Source: an uncultured Bacteroidota bacterium
Lineage (GTDB): Bacteria; Bacteroidota; Bacteroidia; Flavobacteriales; UA16
Length of the DNA: 25,173 nucleotides
Assembly (NCBI GenBank): GCA_902578505.1
Contig: CACHDD010000011.1
Coordinates: forward strand, 1 to 25,173
Direction of reading: 5' to 3'
In this document: one piece after another, positions 8,312 through 15,429 of the stretch
Numbering within the stretch: the first letter of the stretch is position 1
Layout of the letters: each line of letters starts with the position of its first letter
Notes under the pieces: model-generated
Told to the model about the DNA's origin: nothing
Database searches by the model: none
What the model saw: only the letters and a program-made list of their open reading frames with translations
Made by a program: the position numbers and the translations under genes

Positions 8312-8854
8312 ATGAAATTATTACCAACCACTATTTTATCTTTCATTCTTTTACTTGCTACAGGTTGTTCTTCATCAAATGGAACTAAGGTTAAAGAACC
8401 ATTTTCTGGAAAGAAATACACCTCAAATGCTAGATATTTCAGAGCTGTTGGAAAAGGCATGAGTTCAAATGATAATATTGCCTCTTCAAAAGCTGAGGTT
8501 GAAGCGCATAAGGATTTGGCTCAACAAGTGACTACAAATATTAAAGTAGTTTCTGATGCATATGTTCAAGATGTTCAAGGGGAGCATGTAAATCAAGCAA
8601 TTGAAAGATTTGAATCATTGGCTCGTGAGATAACAAACACTACCATTGGTGATTTGAGGAAAATTGGAGAAGAGAAATATTTAAATGACAATGGTGACTA
8701 CTCAGTATTTGTAGCTTATGAAATCAAAAAGGCAGCTATGTTTAGGTTTTTAAAGAAAAAGGCCAAAGCTGATAAGAAGATTGATAACCTAGCTCGTACT
8801 CAAATAATAAATATGTGCGATAGTGAAATAGAAAGATTAGAATCACTTGAGTAA
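8312..8854 (+). CDS. LPP20-like lipoprotein
   Basis: A 180-residue protein with a lipoprotein signal peptide and lipobox (LLATGC, Cys19), so it is probably anchored in the outer or inner membrane facing the periplasm. The mature part begins with a Ser-rich linker, then YFRAVGKGMSSNDNIASSKAEVEAHKDLAQQV, a pattern seen in LPP20/DUF4384-type lipoproteins, and ends with a charged helical tail. Function is unknown. The start is preceded by TAATTTTC at 8291-8298, one mismatch from the -7 consensus. The last 12 nt overlap the 3' end of the convergent msrA. A strong hairpin at 8888-8919 may terminate its transcript. Confidence 0.72.
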   Translation: MKLLPTTILSFILLLATGCSSSNGTKVKEPFSGKKYTSNARYFRAVGKGMSSNDNIASSKAEVEAHKDLAQQVTTNIKVVSDAYVQDVQGEHVNQAIERFESLAREITNTTIGDLRKIGEEKYLNDNGDYSVFVAYEIKKAAMFRFLKKKAKADKKIDNLARTQIINMCDSEIERLESLE

Positions 8855-9379
8855 TTCTGAAAATTTCTTTTCAAACTTTGAAAGTTTAGGCGCTATAACT
8901 GCATTGCAGTATGGCGCCTCTTCATTTTCAGCAAAATAATTGTGATGGTAATCTTCTGCTAAATAAAATTCTTCAAGGTCTTCTATTGTTGTAACAATTG
9001 GATCAATCCAATTGCCACTTTCGTTGGCAGCTTGAATTACAGCCTCAGCTAAATCTCTTTGGGCTTTTGATGCTGGGAATATTGCTGATCTATATTGAGT
9101 GCCAACATCTCCACCTTGCTTGTTTAAAGTTGTTGGGTCATGTGTAGCAAAGAATACCGAAAATAGATTTACGATATCAATAACATTTGGATCGAATGTT
9201 ACTTTCACAACTTCAGCATGGCCAGTGCGTCCACTACATACTTCTCTATAAGTAGGATTTACTGTTTTTCCTCCAGCGTATCCAGGTAATACATTCCTAA
9301 CTCCGTGTATTCTTGAGAATACAGCTTCAACACACCAAAAACACCCAGCAGCTAATACTATTGAGTCTGTTCGATCCAT
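8843..9379 (-). CDS. msrA: Peptide methionine-S-sulfoxide reductase A
   Basis: Repairs the S-epimer of methionine sulfoxide in proteins. The 178 residues contain the catalytic motif GCFWC (C13 nucleophile, 12-16), GYAGG (33-37), the conserved TGHAEVVKV segment (52-60) and DVGTQYRS (91-98). A C-terminal C158 (APYCNAVI) is a candidate resolving cysteine. It begins 3 nt after the ilvE stop and is therefore probably the second gene of an ilvE-msrA transcript. There is no signal peptide, so it acts in the cytoplasm. The 3' coding end overlaps the facing lipoprotein gene and carries the hairpin at 8888-8919. Confidence 0.96.
   Translation of the reverse strand: MDRTDSIVLAAGCFWCVEAVFSRIHGVRNVLPGYAGGKTVNPTYREVCSGRTGHAEVVKVTFDPNVIDIVNLFSVFFATHDPTTLNKQGGDVGTQYRSAIFPASKAQRDLAEAVIQAANESGNWIDPIVTTIEDLEEFYLAEDYHHNYFAENEEAPYCNAVIAPKLSKFEKKFSELLK
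8888..8919 (+). terminator. Strong hairpin inside the 3' end of msrA, terminator-like for the facing lipoprotein gene
   Basis: AGGCGC (8888-8893) pairs with GCGCCT (8914-8919). The stem continues with a T/G wobble pair, ATA/TAT and CTGC/GCAG around an ATT loop: about 14 bp with a single bulged A. The plus-strand sequence after it is CTTCATTTTC, moderately T-rich. It lies 34 nt past the lipoprotein stop and within msrA codons on the minus strand. Confidence 0.5.
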
Positions 9380-9382
9380 AAT

Positions 9383-10462
9383 TTATACTGGAATATTCCA
9401 TCCGTATGGGTCATCAGAGTATCCTCTTCTTATATCTTCCAGAGTCTTTCTGATTTTTATTGCAACAGCCCAATTCTCAGTTGGAGGTAAATCAAAATCC
9501 CATCCATCAAAACCAATTGTACACATAAGAGATACGGTAGCCGCAGTGCCTAACCCAAAAGCCTCCTGAAGCTTATTATTCTTCGCCGCTTCTATTAGTT
9601 CTGTTACAGATATTGGTCTTTCTTCTACTTCTATGCCTAAACTCTTAGCAATTTGAATCGCGGATTTTCTAGTAACACCATCTAAAATAGTATCACTTGT
9701 GGAAGGTACTAGCATTTTCCCATCAACTACAAAGGCAGCATTCATAGTTCCACATTCTTCGATATGAGTGTGGTTGGCACTATCAGTCCAAAGAAGTTGA
9801 TCATATCCCTCCTTTCCAGCTAGTTTAGTCGGGTAAAGAGCTCCTGCATAATTACCTGCAGCCTTGGCAGCTCCAGTTCCACCAGCAGCTGCTCTAGTAT
9901 ATTCAGTCTCAACTTTTACTCTAACTGGTTTACTGTAGTAAGCACCAACAGGGCAAGTGAAAATCATAAATCTGTATGTATGACTTTCTCTTACTCCAAC
10001 ATGGCTATCAGTGGCAAACATAAATGGTCTAATGTAAAGCGAAGCATCATCAGAAGATGGTACCCAATCATTATCAAGGCCAATAAGTTCAACTAGTGCT
10101 TGCATGAAAATGTCAGCAGGAACTTGAGGCATACTCATTCTCTTTGCGCTGAGGTTAAATCTTTTGATATTATCACCAGGTCGGAACAAGCTAACGCTTT
10201 TATCCTGCTGGCGATAAGCTTTCATACCTTCGAAAATGGATTGACCATAGTGAAAAACCATGCAAGCAGGACTTACAGACATAGGTGAAAATGGCTCAAT
10301 CACACCTCTTTTCCATTCACCATTTGCATAATCCATGACGAATATGTGATCTGAAAACACCTTGCCAAAAGCAATGTTTTTAAAATCTACTCTGCCTATT
10401 GCTGAGCCTTTACAGTGCTTTACATCGAATGAAGTGTCTTTAGCTATCATGCTCTTTGTCAT
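9383..10462 (-). CDS. ilvE: Branched-chain amino acid aminotransferase
   Basis: PLP enzyme (fold type IV, class II BCAT) that exchanges amino groups between Leu/Ile/Val and their 2-oxo acids. The 359 residues resemble the longer eukaryotic/actinobacterial type rather than the roughly 300-residue E. coli type. The PLP lysine is K200 in GAAKAAGNYAG. Other marks are FEGMKAYR (78-85), LYIRPFMF and the GTMNAAFV/DTILDGVTRKS segment. ATG 10462 is annotated, but a near-consensus -7 box (10474-10481) lies so close that the ATG at 10450 (MIAKDTSF) is a real alternative. msrA follows 3 nt downstream. Confidence 0.95.
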   Translation of the reverse strand: MTKSMIAKDTSFDVKHCKGSAIGRVDFKNIAFGKVFSDHIFVMDYANGEWKRGVIEPFSPMSVSPACMVFHYGQSIFEGMKAYRQQDKSVSLFRPGDNIKRFNLSAKRMSMPQVPADIFMQALVELIGLDNDWVPSSDDASLYIRPFMFATDSHVGVRESHTYRFMIFTCPVGAYYSKPVRVKVETEYTRAAAGGTGAAKAAGNYAGALYPTKLAGKEGYDQLLWTDSANHTHIEECGTMNAAFVVDGKMLVPSTSDTILDGVTRKSAIQIAKSLGIEVEERPISVTELIEAAKNNKLQEAFGLGTAATVSLMCTIGFDGWDFDLPPTENWAVAIKIRKTLEDIRRGYSDDPYGWNIPV

Positions 10463-10583
10463 GTAATGGAGTGCAAAGGTCGTTAATTACATATGGTCAT
10501 TGCAAATGAAATTAATATTTGTGTATGTAAAATAGAGTTAAATTGATTAAATAATTTAATTAACTTGATATAGTTATGGTTCG
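10463..10583. other. AT-rich intergenic region between the response regulator and ilvE
   Basis: 121 nt without a supportable ORF. On the minus strand, 10481-10474 reads GACCTTTG, one mismatch from the TAnnTTTG box, and is the likely ilvE promoter. The part nearest the response regulator stop is almost pure A/T with small palindromes (TTAATTAA, and TTAAAT paired with ATTTAA); these could form weak structures but do not make a convincing terminator. Confidence 0.5.
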
Positions 10584-11264
10584 TTATGAGGCCTGAAAAA
10601 GAAATTTGTTGGGGCTAACTAAACCTGATTTTACGGCATACATTACAATACCTGCAGTATTCTTAACTCCAAGTTTTATCATAATGTTTTTTCTATGTGT
10701 TGTAACTGTATGAGATGAAAGAAATAATATTTCTGCAATCTCACTGTTTGTATTACCCTCAGATATAAGATAAAGAACCTCTTTTTCTCTTTTGCTAAGT
10801 TCTATTGCATCACATGGTAATTCAGTAATATTATTTATGTCATTTACCTCAATTGAAGCCTTTCGAATCTCATTCAAAATTTTACCACAGAAAAAGCTAG
10901 TTCCATTAGAAGTTGTTTTAATTGCATCAGTGATTTCTTGTATATCACAGCTTTTCTTAATATAACTATCAACTCCTGCTCTCATAGCATGGACAAATGT
11001 TTGGCTACTCTGCATTGTTGTTAAAGCTAGAATCTTTGAATTTCTATGTTCTCTTTTTATTTTAACAATTACATCAATATCAAATCCTTCACTAAAAAAA
11101 TCAATAATAACAAGATTAGGTCTATTGGAATTCATGCTTTCCAATAATTCAGAATTAGATTCTACTTCATCTATTATGTAATATTCATCAAGTTTGTCAA
11201 TAACAGCTCTAAGACCAATTTTGCCAATTGTACTGCTGTCTGCTATTATGATTGACTTCAACAT
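10584..11264 (-). CDS. NarL/FixJ-type response regulator (REC + LuxR HTH)
   Basis: A 226-residue DNA-binding response regulator. The receiver domain (about 1-120) has the phospho-acceptor D55 (VIIDFF), a switch Thr in LALTT (82-83) and the conserved Lys near 104 (YIKKS). The acidic pocket is reduced: IADSS provides D9 where most receivers have two adjacent acids. The C-terminal LuxR HTH (about 155-220) has LSKREKEVLYLISEG and the recognition region SSHTVTTHRKNIMIKLGV. No sensor kinase is nearby, so it is an orphan in this window. It has its own -7 box within the 37-nt gap after rnz. Confidence 0.92.
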   Translation of the reverse strand: MLKSIIIADSSTIGKIGLRAVIDKLDEYYIIDEVESNSELLESMNSNRPNLVIIDFFSEGFDIDVIVKIKREHRNSKILALTTMQSSQTFVHAMRAGVDSYIKKSCDIQEITDAIKTTSNGTSFFCGKILNEIRKASIEVNDINNITELPCDAIELSKREKEVLYLISEGNTNSEIAEILFLSSHTVTTHRKNIMIKLGVKNTAGIVMYAVKSGLVSPNKFLFQAS

Positions 11265-11286
11265 TATTTGGAATGATTCTAGATAA

Positions 11287-11294
11287 CAAAAATA
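11287..11294 (-). promoter_or_regulatory. Putative -7 box for the response regulator gene
   Basis: The minus strand reads TATTTTTG, matching TAnnTTTG, 22 nt before the ATG at 11264. It sits in the 37-nt space after the rnz stop, so the regulator can be transcribed separately from the pyr-rnz run. Confidence 0.55.
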
Positions 11295-11301
11295 CTATAA
11301 T

Positions 11302-12216
11302 TTATTTTATAAAATATGTTTTTCCCTCAATAGATAATTCTGTTTTTGAAAAAATAGCTTTTGCTTCATTAAGTAACTTAGTTAAATCACAATAACGATT
11401 GGAAAAATGTCCAATTAGTAATGATCCAACTTTTGCGTTTTTTGCTACTCTTGCTGCATCTTCAGATGTTGAATGTAAGGTCTTTTTAGCAATTTTATCG
11501 TCTCTTTTCTCAAACGTTGCTTCATGATACAACAGTGTGCAATTTTCAACTGCATCAACAACCTTTAGGCTGTAAGATGTATCTGCCGCAAAAGCATATG
11601 ATCTCTCTGAATCAGGCGGATTGCAAAACCTTGAATTAACCTGTAATTTGCCATCTTTCTCAATATCCTCACCCCTCTTTAGCTTTTGAATTTCTAAGTG
11701 ATTTAGGCTAAACCTTTTTTTCATATTAGGTTTTAGCTTATATGCACCCTTCTTTTCAGATATAACAAATCCACAAGTAGGAATTCTATGCTTGGTTGGA
11801 AAGGACTTTACAGTAAAGGTTCTTTCATCTATTATTATGCTTGATGCATTAGAACATGTGACGTGAAAGTGAACTTCAAATTCAATATGAGTGCCTGTCA
11901 AATGCCAAACTTTTCTAACCATTGGTTCTAGCTCTTCGGGGCCGTATATATCAAGATCACTTTTTCGCCCTAAAAGATTCATACTAGCTATTAAACCTGG
12001 CAAACCCAACGTGTGGTCAGCGTGCATATGACTTATCAAAATCGACTTGATCCTTTGGAATTTGGTCTTGTTCTTTCTTAGTGTTAATTGAGTCCCCTCT
12101 CCACAATCAATTAAAATTAGATTATCATGAATGTTGACTAGCTGAGATGTGGTCAAAAAATAAGGGGTGGGCGCTGCTGCGCCACACCCCAATATTGTCA
12201 ATTCAAATTTCTTCAC
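11302..12216 (-). CDS. rnz: Ribonuclease Z (tRNA 3' endonuclease)
   Basis: Metallo-beta-lactamase-fold nuclease that trims tRNA 3' trailers. The 304 residues match the short bacterial form. Zinc ligands are visible: HMHADH (H63, H65, D67, H68), H142 (KHRIPTCGF), D211 (FAADTS) and H269 (LIGHFSNRY), with H247 in the HST motif. The start is GTG at 12216, chosen because the protein then begins at the usual family position, one base after the upstream stop. Twenty-six nt into the coding sequence lies a GC-rich hairpin followed by a T-tract (12164-12190), unusual for this AT-rich DNA. It is the last gene of the pyrR-pyrB-STAS-T9SS run. Confidence 0.95.
   Translation of the reverse strand: MKKFELTILGCGAAAPTPYFLTTSQLVNIHDNLILIDCGEGTQLTLRKNKTKFQRIKSILISHMHADHTLGLPGLIASMNLLGRKSDLDIYGPEELEPMVRKVWHLTGTHIEFEVHFHVTCSNASSIIIDERTFTVKSFPTKHRIPTCGFVISEKKGAYKLKPNMKKRFSLNHLEIQKLKRGEDIEKDGKLQVNSRFCNPPDSERSYAFAADTSYSLKVVDAVENCTLLYHEATFEKRDDKIAKKTLHSTSEDAARVAKNAKVGSLLIGHFSNRYCDLTKLLNEAKAIFSKTELSIEGKTYFIK
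12157..12190 (-). terminator. Intrinsic-terminator-like hairpin inside the start of rnz
   Basis: On the minus strand, GGGGTG and GGCGC pair with GCGCC and CACCCC around an AGCA loop: 11 bp, nearly all G-C, one bulged base, with the plus-strand stem spanning 12164-12190. It is followed directly by TTATTTTTTG. Form and polarity fit a rho-independent terminator or attenuator for transcripts entering rnz. It is coding sequence (codons about 9-17), so it could also be coincidental. Confidence 0.5.
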
Positions 12217-12217
12217 T

Positions 12218-13477
12218 TTAGCGTTTAATCACTAATCGAGAAGTTGATCTTCCTAGGTCATTTGCAATAGTCATAAAGTATACCCCTTGATTCCAAGTAC
12301 TAACCTCTAGATTAGTATTCTTAACAACTTGATTAGTGTAAACAACTTTTCCTCTAAGATCCCTTACTTCAATATCAGTTAGATCATCAGTATCTAGCTG
12401 AACAGAAACTAAATCGTTTGCTGGGTTTGGCGTAAGTGAGAATCCGTGTAATTCAATATTTTCAACTGAACTCACATCAACTGTAATATTATCTAATACT
12501 AAGACACAACCATCTTCGTCTGTTATTACTACTTCGTAATCTCCGGCTGCAGCATTTTCAAGATCCTCGTCAGTACTAATTGTTATACCTGAGCTATCAG
12601 TCCAAACACAAGAAACTTCACCGTTTGCACCAGTAATAGTTAAGTCAATTGATCCCATAGAAACACCTGGATTTTCATTTGAAATTTCATACGTTGCAGC
12701 AAGGTTGCATTCAACTGAAGAATCAACTATAACAAGATTTTCGTATTCGCTTGTACAATCCTCAGTTTCAATGACGACACTGTATACACCAGGCTCGAGT
12801 CCGTCTATATCCTCATTGGTTCCTATAACATTTCCGTCAGAATCAATCCATTGGTATGTTATTACAGTTACTCCATCTAGAGGTGTAATATCTATACTAC
12901 CAAGTGTTCCTTGATTTCCATTTGCATCTACAACAACTGGTGTTTCAATTAGATTGCAGTGAATATTTATTAAAAATTGAGAGAATGTTATGGGTACACT
13001 AAATGGTATTCCAATAGTTAGCCATCCAACAACATATAGATTGATTTGGTATACACCTGCCATTGTAGGGATACCTTGGATCGAAGTACAATACTGTTCA
13101 CCACCCAGAAAAGAACATTCTTCACCAGAGTCACCATTATTATTACATATTACCTCAAGACCTAAATCATCTAGAGGTATTTCTATACCTGTTGTCGTAT
13201 CTTGAACAGTAACATAATCAAGGTATAAAGAGTCAATTGGTAAGGTTGGTGGGTATGTTTCATCGAAGTCAGCTGCAAACTCTGGAATCAAAATGTGAAT
13301 TACATCATAGTAATCTTCACCGACTTCTCCATTCATAAATGTTTCACCGTTTGCAACATCTGGGCTAACTCCAAACCCAGCAGTTCCAAAATCGTAATCA
13401 TTTACACATTGGGCAAGAGATATAGAATAGTATATAATAAAATAAATAGCTAGTAATATTGAGTAAATTTTATTCAT
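12218..13477 (-). CDS. Secreted protein with SprB-like repeats and T9SS C-terminal sorting domain
   Basis: A 419-residue protein with a signal peptide (1-22, ending SISLAQ). The N-terminal module (about 23-176) has several Cys residues (C111, C121, C130, C174) and no family I recognise. Two related Ig-like repeats follow (about 177-252 and 257-335), each with a GSIDIT/GSIDLT strand, a W-DS-G core, an EDI/EDL-G/AAGDY-VVI hairpin and a Cys near the end, like SprB-type repeats. Residues about 342-419 form a type A T9SS sorting domain (FSLTPNPANDLVSV, VRDLRGKVVY, GVYFMTI, RLVIKR). It is expected to be exported by SecYEG, carried across the outer membrane by T9SS and attached to the cell surface or released. 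It lies between STAS and rnz genes, an unexpected place for a surface protein. Confidence 0.85.
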   Translation of the reverse strand: MNKIYSILLAIYFIIYYSISLAQCVNDYDFGTAGFGVSPDVANGETFMNGEVGEDYYDVIHILIPEFAADFDETYPPTLPIDSLYLDYVTVQDTTTGIEIPLDDLGLEVICNNNGDSGEECSFLGGEQYCTSIQGIPTMAGVYQINLYVVGWLTIGIPFSVPITFSQFLINIHCNLIETPVVVDANGNQGTLGSIDITPLDGVTVITYQWIDSDGNVIGTNEDIDGLEPGVYSVVIETEDCTSEYENLVIVDSSVECNLAATYEISNENPGVSMGSIDLTITGANGEVSCVWTDSSGITISTDEDLENAAAGDYEVVITDEDGCVLVLDNITVDVSSVENIELHGFSLTPNPANDLVSVQLDTDDLTDIEVRDLRGKVVYTNQVVKNTNLEVSTWNQGVYFMTIANDLGRSTSRLVIKR

Positions 13478-13496
13478 GAGTTTTAAATTTCAATTT

Positions 13497-13853
13497 TTAA
13501 TTAAAGAATGATCTTTCTTGCTCTTCCATATAAACCATATCTACGGCTTCATTTCTAGTTGGAACAACATTGAAGTAATCTTCTTCAAATTTCTCGTCTA
13601 AAGATAATTGGAGATTTTTATTAACTCCACATAATACTAAAGACTTTTGAGCATTGTCTTGCTGAAATTGTAAATGACTAAAGAAATCAAAGGATTTTAA
13701 ACCTGAAGAACTCAAGTCCAAAATTATATTCTCATGACCAATTTCACAATTAGATGATGCATGTATGATTTGGGCTAAATCCTCAGCAGATTCAACATCA
13801 CCTTCAATTGCAATAATCGTAATTGCCTCTAATTTTTCGATATGAATATTCAT
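13497..13853 (-). CDS. STAS-like domain protein between pyrB and the rnz region
   Basis: A 118-residue protein with the beta-alpha layout of a STAS (anti-sigma-factor antagonist-like) domain: strand ITIIAIEGDVES, a helix, strand NIILDLSSSGLKSFDFF, helix, strand KSLVLCGVN, and a closing helix near NEAVDMVYM. The loop that carries the phosphorylated serine in SpoIIAA-type proteins (SSG ahead of the helix) is not recognisable in its usual place, so phospho-switching is doubtful. In Bacteroidota a small STAS-like gene beside rnz is familiar to me, but I could not check this. It sits 21 nt after pyrB and 19 nt before the T9SS gene, in the same direction. Confidence 0.6.
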   Translation of the reverse strand: MNIHIEKLEAITIIAIEGDVESAEDLAQIIHASSNCEIGHENIILDLSSSGLKSFDFFSHLQFQQDNAQKSLVLCGVNKNLQLSLDEKFEEDYFNVVPTRNEAVDMVYMEEQERSFFN

Positions 13854-13874
13854 GGAAAGTCAATCATAGATATG

Positions 13875-14810
13875 CTATCTATTCGCTAGGAGATACATAA
13901 TTGCCATCCTAGTAGCAACGCCATTTTCAACTTGATCTAAGATGATAGAGTGCTCACTATCTGCAATTTCACTTGAAATCTCTACGCCTCTGTTAATTGG
14001 TCCTGGGTGAAGAATTACTAATTCCTTATCCAATCTCTCAAGGCGTTCTGTCGTAAGGCCAAAATTTTTAGTATACTCCCTAATCGAAGGGAAAAACCTG
14101 ATTGCATCATCATCACCTTGTCTTTCAAGTTGTATTCTAAGCATATTCACTACATCGGCCCAAATCAAAGTTTCATCAAGGTTGTGACTTACCTCCACAC
14201 CTAAACTTGCCATGTGTTTTGGGATTAGTGTTGCGGGACCACAAACTCTCACTTTAACGCCTTGCAGCTTTAGTGCGAGAATGTTTGAAAGAGCAACTCT
14301 AGAATGTCTTATATCACCAACAATAGCGATTTTTTTTCCTTCTAAGTCATTTCCTAGCTTTTCTCTTATACTAAAACTGTCAAGAAGAGCTTGGGTTGGG
14401 TGTTCGTGAGTGCCATCACCAGCATTCACAATCGAAGTATTAACTTTGTTTGCTAAGAAATGAGGTGCTCCAGGGTGGGGATGTCTCATTACAACCATAT
14501 CCACCTTCATCGCAAGAATATTATTCACTGTATCAACCAAGGTCTCTCCTTTCTTAACTGAAGAGCTGGATGCCGAAAAATTAACTACATCAGCTGAAAG
14601 TCTTTTTTGGGCTAATTCAAAAGAAAGCCTTGTCCTAGTTGAGTTTTCAAAGAAGAGATTAGCTACCGTCGTGTCCCTTAATGAAGGAACCTTTTTAATG
14701 GGTCTGTTTAGGACCTCTTTAAACTCAGCGGCTGTGCTGAAAATCGTCTCAATATCATCGCGAGTCATTCCGCGAATCCCAAGTAGGTGTTTTATCGAGA
14801 GATCACTCAT
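13875..14810 (-). CDS. pyrB: Aspartate carbamoyltransferase catalytic subunit
   Basis: Forms N-carbamoylaspartate from carbamoyl phosphate and aspartate, the committed step of pyrimidine synthesis. The 311 residues contain the carbamoyl phosphate loop STRTR (57-61), the loop S-SSSVKKGET (80-90, with the active-site Lys), HPTQALLD (137-144) and HPGPINRG (268-275). No regulatory pyrI gene is present in the window. The ATG at 14810 overlaps pyrR by 4 nt (ATGA), indicating co-translation. It is followed by the STAS-like gene after 21 nt. Confidence 0.97.
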   Translation of the reverse strand: MSDLSIKHLLGIRGMTRDDIETIFSTAAEFKEVLNRPIKKVPSLRDTTVANLFFENSTRTRLSFELAQKRLSADVVNFSASSSSVKKGETLVDTVNNILAMKVDMVVMRHPHPGAPHFLANKVNTSIVNAGDGTHEHPTQALLDSFSIREKLGNDLEGKKIAIVGDIRHSRVALSNILALKLQGVKVRVCGPATLIPKHMASLGVEVSHNLDETLIWADVVNMLRIQLERQGDDDAIRFFPSIREYTKNFGLTTERLERLDKELVILHPGPINRGVEISSEIADSEHSIILDQVENGVATRMAIMYLLANR

Positions 14811-15352
14811 TCTGGTTTAGCATTAAATAGGATTACTCTATCAGTTGAATTCTCTTCTGACCATTCTACAACAACGTGCTGATCAGATATGCTGTCAATT
14901 TGTTGTCCAATGTATGTTGGCTCAATCGGGAGCTCTCTTTTAAATCTTCTATCAATTAGGACTGCAAGCTCTACTTTTTTGGGTCTTCCATAGGCCAAAA
15001 GCGCATCCAACCCCGCCCTAATAGTTCTCCCAGTAAATAGAACATCGTCAACTAAAATTACTTTTCTACCCTCAACTAAAAATTCCATATTATTCTCTTG
15101 AGGTGCAATGGGCTTATCTCTTCTACCTAGGTCATCTCTATGGAAAGTAACATCCATTGCGCCAGATCTCACCTCCTTTCCGTCCAATAATTCAGACAGT
15201 CTAACTGCCAGTCTTTCAGCCACTCGCGTACCTCTGGGTTGCAAACCCACTAGGTCAGTTTCAGAAAAATCATGATGCTCGAGCAATTGATGCGCAAGCC
15301 TATCTAATATTAGAGCGAATTGTTCCTCGTTTATTAGAACTTGAGATTTCAT
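14807..15352 (-). CDS. pyrR: Bifunctional pyr operon regulator / uracil phosphoribosyltransferase
   Basis: Type I phosphoribosyltransferase of 181 residues. The PRPP loop VILVDDVLFTGRT (98-110) is complete, and LVGLQPRGTRVAERLA (34-49) matches PyrR. In Gram-positive bacteria PyrR binds pyr mRNA leaders and causes attenuation; it also has weak UPRT activity. Here the -7 box (15358-15365) lies only 5 nt before the ATG, so the operon mRNA should have almost no leader and no room for a PyrR-binding attenuator upstream of pyrR. Regulation by classic attenuation at this site is therefore unlikely. Confidence 0.95.
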   Translation of the reverse strand: MKSQVLINEEQFALILDRLAHQLLEHHDFSETDLVGLQPRGTRVAERLAVRLSELLDGKEVRSGAMDVTFHRDDLGRRDKPIAPQENNMEFLVEGRKVILVDDVLFTGRTIRAGLDALLAYGRPKKVELAVLIDRRFKRELPIEPTYIGQQIDSISDQHVVVEWSEENSTDRVILFNAKPE

Positions 15353-15357
15353 CGGTG

Positions 15358-15365
15358 CAAAGATA
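15358..15365 (-). promoter_or_regulatory. pyrR-pyrB promoter -7 box; transcript probably leaderless
   Basis: The minus strand reads TATCTTTG, an exact TAnnTTTG match with only 5 nt to the pyrR ATG. Given the usual distance from this box to the transcription start, RNA would begin at or within a few bases of the start codon. The -33 region would fall inside the rpsA terminator hairpin. Confidence 0.6.
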
Positions 15366-15375
15366 GTGATAAGAA

Positions 15376-15399
15376 AAAGGGAGGCCGATGCCTCCCTTT
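15376..15399 (-). terminator. Rho-independent terminator after rpsA
   Basis: AAAGGGAGGC (15376-15385) pairs with GCCTCCCTTT (15390-15399), a perfect 10-bp stem with a 4-base loop. On the minus strand it is followed by TTCTT after further T's in the stem. It lies 30 nt past the rpsA stop and just before the pyrR promoter, separating the two units. Confidence 0.85.
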
Positions 15400-15429
15400 C
15401 TTTTATTTTCGTGCATTGAGATTTTAGAA

